DNA of 13,046 nt from Nanobdellota archaeon. Lineage in GTDB: Bacteria; Patescibacteriota; Minisyncoccia; UBA6257; GWB1-50-10. How positions within the stretch are numbered: the stretch's first letter is position 1; each line of letters begins with the position of its first letter. A program made the translations under genes and the position numbers. Positions 11,390 to 13,046 of the stretch are shown here, one piece after another. A model generated the notes under the pieces. The model was not told the origin of the DNA. It saw only the letters and a list, made by a program, of their open reading frames with translations, and ran no database searches. The DNA is taken from NCBI GenBank assembly GCA_030695805.1, contig JAUYPG010000048.1:1-13046 (forward strand). Direction: 5' to 3'.

Positions 11390-12877
11390 ATGGATATCAA
11401 ATTACTCGAACAACTGAAAACCCTGAATCCTTGGTGGAGCCAAGGTGTAGCAGGTATTGATCGATATAGGGATCCCATATTTAAGCGGGAACTCTTTCAC
11501 GAGGTGCTTTTTCGTATGCGGCAAAACGATGCAGATCAGATTGTGAGTGTGGTTGGTATGCGTCAGGTAGGGAAATCAACCATGATGAGGCAGGTGATAC
11601 GCGCCCTGCTTGAGTCCGGGAAAAAGCCAGACCATATTTTCTATGTCGTGTTTGACGACACTTTTTTGCAGACGCGTTATGCCGAGCAAGATATTTTTGA
11701 AGCCGTGCTCACAACATATATAGAGGGCGTATTGCACGAGCAACTTGCTTCAGTCAAAGAGCCGCTCTATTTCTTTTTTGACGAGATCACCAAACTGCCA
11801 AATTTTGAGAAGATTTTGAAAACATTTTATGATCGAAAGTATCCGATCCGCTACTTCATCACCGGCTCTTCTGCAGTCGAACTTCGCAAAGGTGGCAGAG
11901 AAAGTCTTTTAGGCCGTATCAAGGAGTACATACTCACGCCATTCTCTTTTCGAGAGTATCTTGCATATCAGCTATCTAAAACGGGAGAAAATGATTCTCT
12001 TTGTAAATTCATTGAGCGTCTGCGGGACCCGCGGACAACATTCGCCGGAGACATGAACCTCAAAGAACTTTTTGATACGACAAAAGATATCTACGCGAAT
12101 CTCGCCGCCGGTTCAAAACCAAAGATCCTCGGGCATCTCCGACGCTTCGTGATAGACAGCGGTTTTCCTCGGGTATGGAGCGAGGGAGATAGTTTCTTGT
12201 ATCGTCAAAAGTTTCTCTGGGAACAACATGTCGGTAAAGTGCTCTATGTTGACCTCGTAGAGGCGGTTGATGTGCGAAAACCAAAAGAGCTTGAACGCCT
12301 GTTTGCGTACCTGGTGGATCTTAATGGCAAAGAATGTACCCTGCCGCAACTCCAGGAGCGTCTTGGCATCAAAAGTCCGCTCACTATGGGTCGCTATGTC
12401 AATTATCTTCGGGATCTTGCGCTCGTGTATCGTGTGGACAAAACAAAATCAAAACGCTTTGCGGAAAAGCGTCGTTCCGGCATGGTCAAATTCTATCTTA
12501 CTGACATCGCGCTTCGCCACGCGTTTTTCAAACGAGATGAAAGCGTATTTGATGATGCGAATGAAATCGGCGGTATAGCGGAAAACTTGGTCTGCGTCGC
12601 ATTCCAGAATCTGCTTCTTCTAGGGCCTACCACGAGCGATGCGCTGGCGTATTATCGAGAAAAAGATCGCGAGGTGGACTTTGTTGTGAAGATGGGCGCG
12701 CGCGTCCTGCCGGTAGAGGTTAAATACAGGAATGATGTCCCAGGGCTTTCCTCGCTGGATAATCTGTGTGAAGCATGGAATCTCTCGGAGAGCATGCTCG
12801 TGACCAAGGATTTTGACATGACCTATCGCGACGGGCGGCTTTCCATCCCGTTATGGTTTTTCTTGCTGGTTTTTTAA
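11390..12877 (+). CDS. AAA_14/DUF4143 family ATPase inserted between hsdM and hsdS
   Basis: The 495-aa protein pairs an N-terminal P-loop ATPase (AAA_14) with a C-terminal DUF4143 region. Walker A is GMRQVGKST (56-64, Lys62). Walker B is LYFFFDEI (126-133, Asp131-Glu132). A sensor-like YFITGSS follows, then LLGRIKEYILTPFSFREYL, which is typical of the family. The middle has a winged-helix-like segment (TLPQLQERLGIKSPLTMGRY). The C-terminus has Glu398, Asp430 in REVDFVV, and Glu443/Lys445 in VLPVEVKY, a spacing like that of PD-(D/E)XK nuclease-fold domains. The family's function is poorly known; it is abundant in Patescibacteria and archaea. It has its own upstream regulatory-looking region and ends two bases before hsdS. 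It may be a passenger, an addiction-type module, or a partner of the restriction system. Confidence 0.88.
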   Translation: MDIKLLEQLKTLNPWWSQGVAGIDRYRDPIFKRELFHEVLFRMRQNDADQIVSVVGMRQVGKSTMMRQVIRALLESGKKPDHIFYVVFDDTFLQTRYAEQDIFEAVLTTYIEGVLHEQLASVKEPLYFFFDEITKLPNFEKILKTFYDRKYPIRYFITGSSAVELRKGGRESLLGRIKEYILTPFSFREYLAYQLSKTGENDSLCKFIERLRDPRTTFAGDMNLKELFDTTKDIYANLAAGSKPKILGHLRRFVIDSGFPRVWSEGDSFLYRQKFLWEQHVGKVLYVDLVEAVDVRKPKELERLFAYLVDLNGKECTLPQLQERLGIKSPLTMGRYVNYLRDLALVYRVDKTKSKRFAEKRRSGMVKFYLTDIALRHAFFKRDESVFDDANEIGGIAENLVCVAFQNLLLLGPTTSDALAYYREKDREVDFVVKMGARVLPVEVKYRNDVPGLSSLDNLCEAWNLSESMLVTKDFDMTYRDGRLSIPLWFFLLVF

Positions 12878-12879
12878 CT

Positions 12880-13046
12880 ATGCCAACTTTTCAGAAAGTA
12901 AAATTAAGTGATGTTGTAACTTTCCGTACAGGCAAACTCAATTCAAACGCAGCCGTTACAAACGGTGCATACCCCTTTTTCACGTGCTCTCAAGAAATAT
13001 TTAAAACAAACACATTTAGTTTTGATACGGAGTGTGTGCTTTTGGG
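12880..13046 (+). CDS. hsdS: Type I restriction-modification specificity subunit, N-terminal part (cut by window end)
   Basis: The 55 visible codons begin MPTFQKVKLSDVVTFRTGKL and continue with NGAYPFFTCSQEIFKTNTFS, then FDTECVLL. This is the start of the first target-recognition domain of HsdS: KLSDV...RTGK, then the YPFFTCSQ segment. HsdS chooses the DNA sequence for methylation and cleavage. The ATG lies two bases after the ATPase stop (TAACTATG), so translational coupling is likely. The rest, and any hsdR, would be downstream of the window. Confidence 0.85.
   Translation, partial: MPTFQKVKLSDVVTFRTGKLNSNAAVTNGAYPFFTCSQEIFKTNTFSFDTECVLL

Overview
The window looks like part of a Patescibacteria / Candidate Phyla Radiation genome, most likely of the Parcubacteria type. 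This is inferred from gene content and style, not from a marker gene. Transketolase is split into two subunit genes. RpiB, RpE and GAPDH are compact and divergent. There is a DUF192 protein and a type IV pilin-like ectodomain of the short kind common in that group. Genes are tightly packed, Shine-Dalgarno sequences are weak or absent, and small palindromic or low-complexity repeats interrupt genes and intergenic gaps.

Region 1 (1-6930, G+C-rich) is a one-directional housekeeping block. It begins with the end of a DUF192 gene. After a probable promoter (about 378-407) it runs gap, capA-like, rpiB, rpe, a membrane protein, the transketolase N-terminal subunit and the transketolase C-terminal subunit. 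It ends at a perfect 32-bp palindrome followed by T residues (6890-6929), which should act as a terminator. Together rpiB, rpe and the two tkt genes supply most of the non-oxidative pentose phosphate pathway. They interconvert pentose phosphates with glyceraldehyde-3-phosphate and fructose-6-phosphate, and GAPDH takes the triose onward. The capA-like gene is broken by an A9 run at 2224-2232, where eight A residues would restore the frame. Two related inverted repeats sit in frame inside capA and rpe. They read as small palindromic elements that became coding. The membrane protein joins a multi-pass domain to a pseudopilin-like extracellular domain.

Region 2 (about 6930-8880, visibly richer in A+T) is a mosaic. 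It holds a truncated gene tail (6980-7063), a Bro-N/DinD-like gene, a 41-codon stub whose start resembles an HsdM N-terminus, and a NYN-domain (PIN-like) putative nuclease. Copies or pieces of one dispersed repeat family (6958-6981, 8154-8222, 8892-9012) lie at the joints between these modules.

Region 3 (about 9016 to the end) is a defence-type locus in the order radC, hsdM, an AAA_14/DUF4143 ATPase, then hsdS, which is cut by the window end. A type I restriction-modification operon is therefore interrupted between hsdM and hsdS by an ATPase gene. That gene has its own upstream region with two operator-like inverted repeats, and it ends two bases before the hsdS start. This ATPase insertion, with the NYN and RadC genes and the older restriction-modification remnant, is the best candidate here for an undescribed functional association. 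No hsdR is visible in the window.
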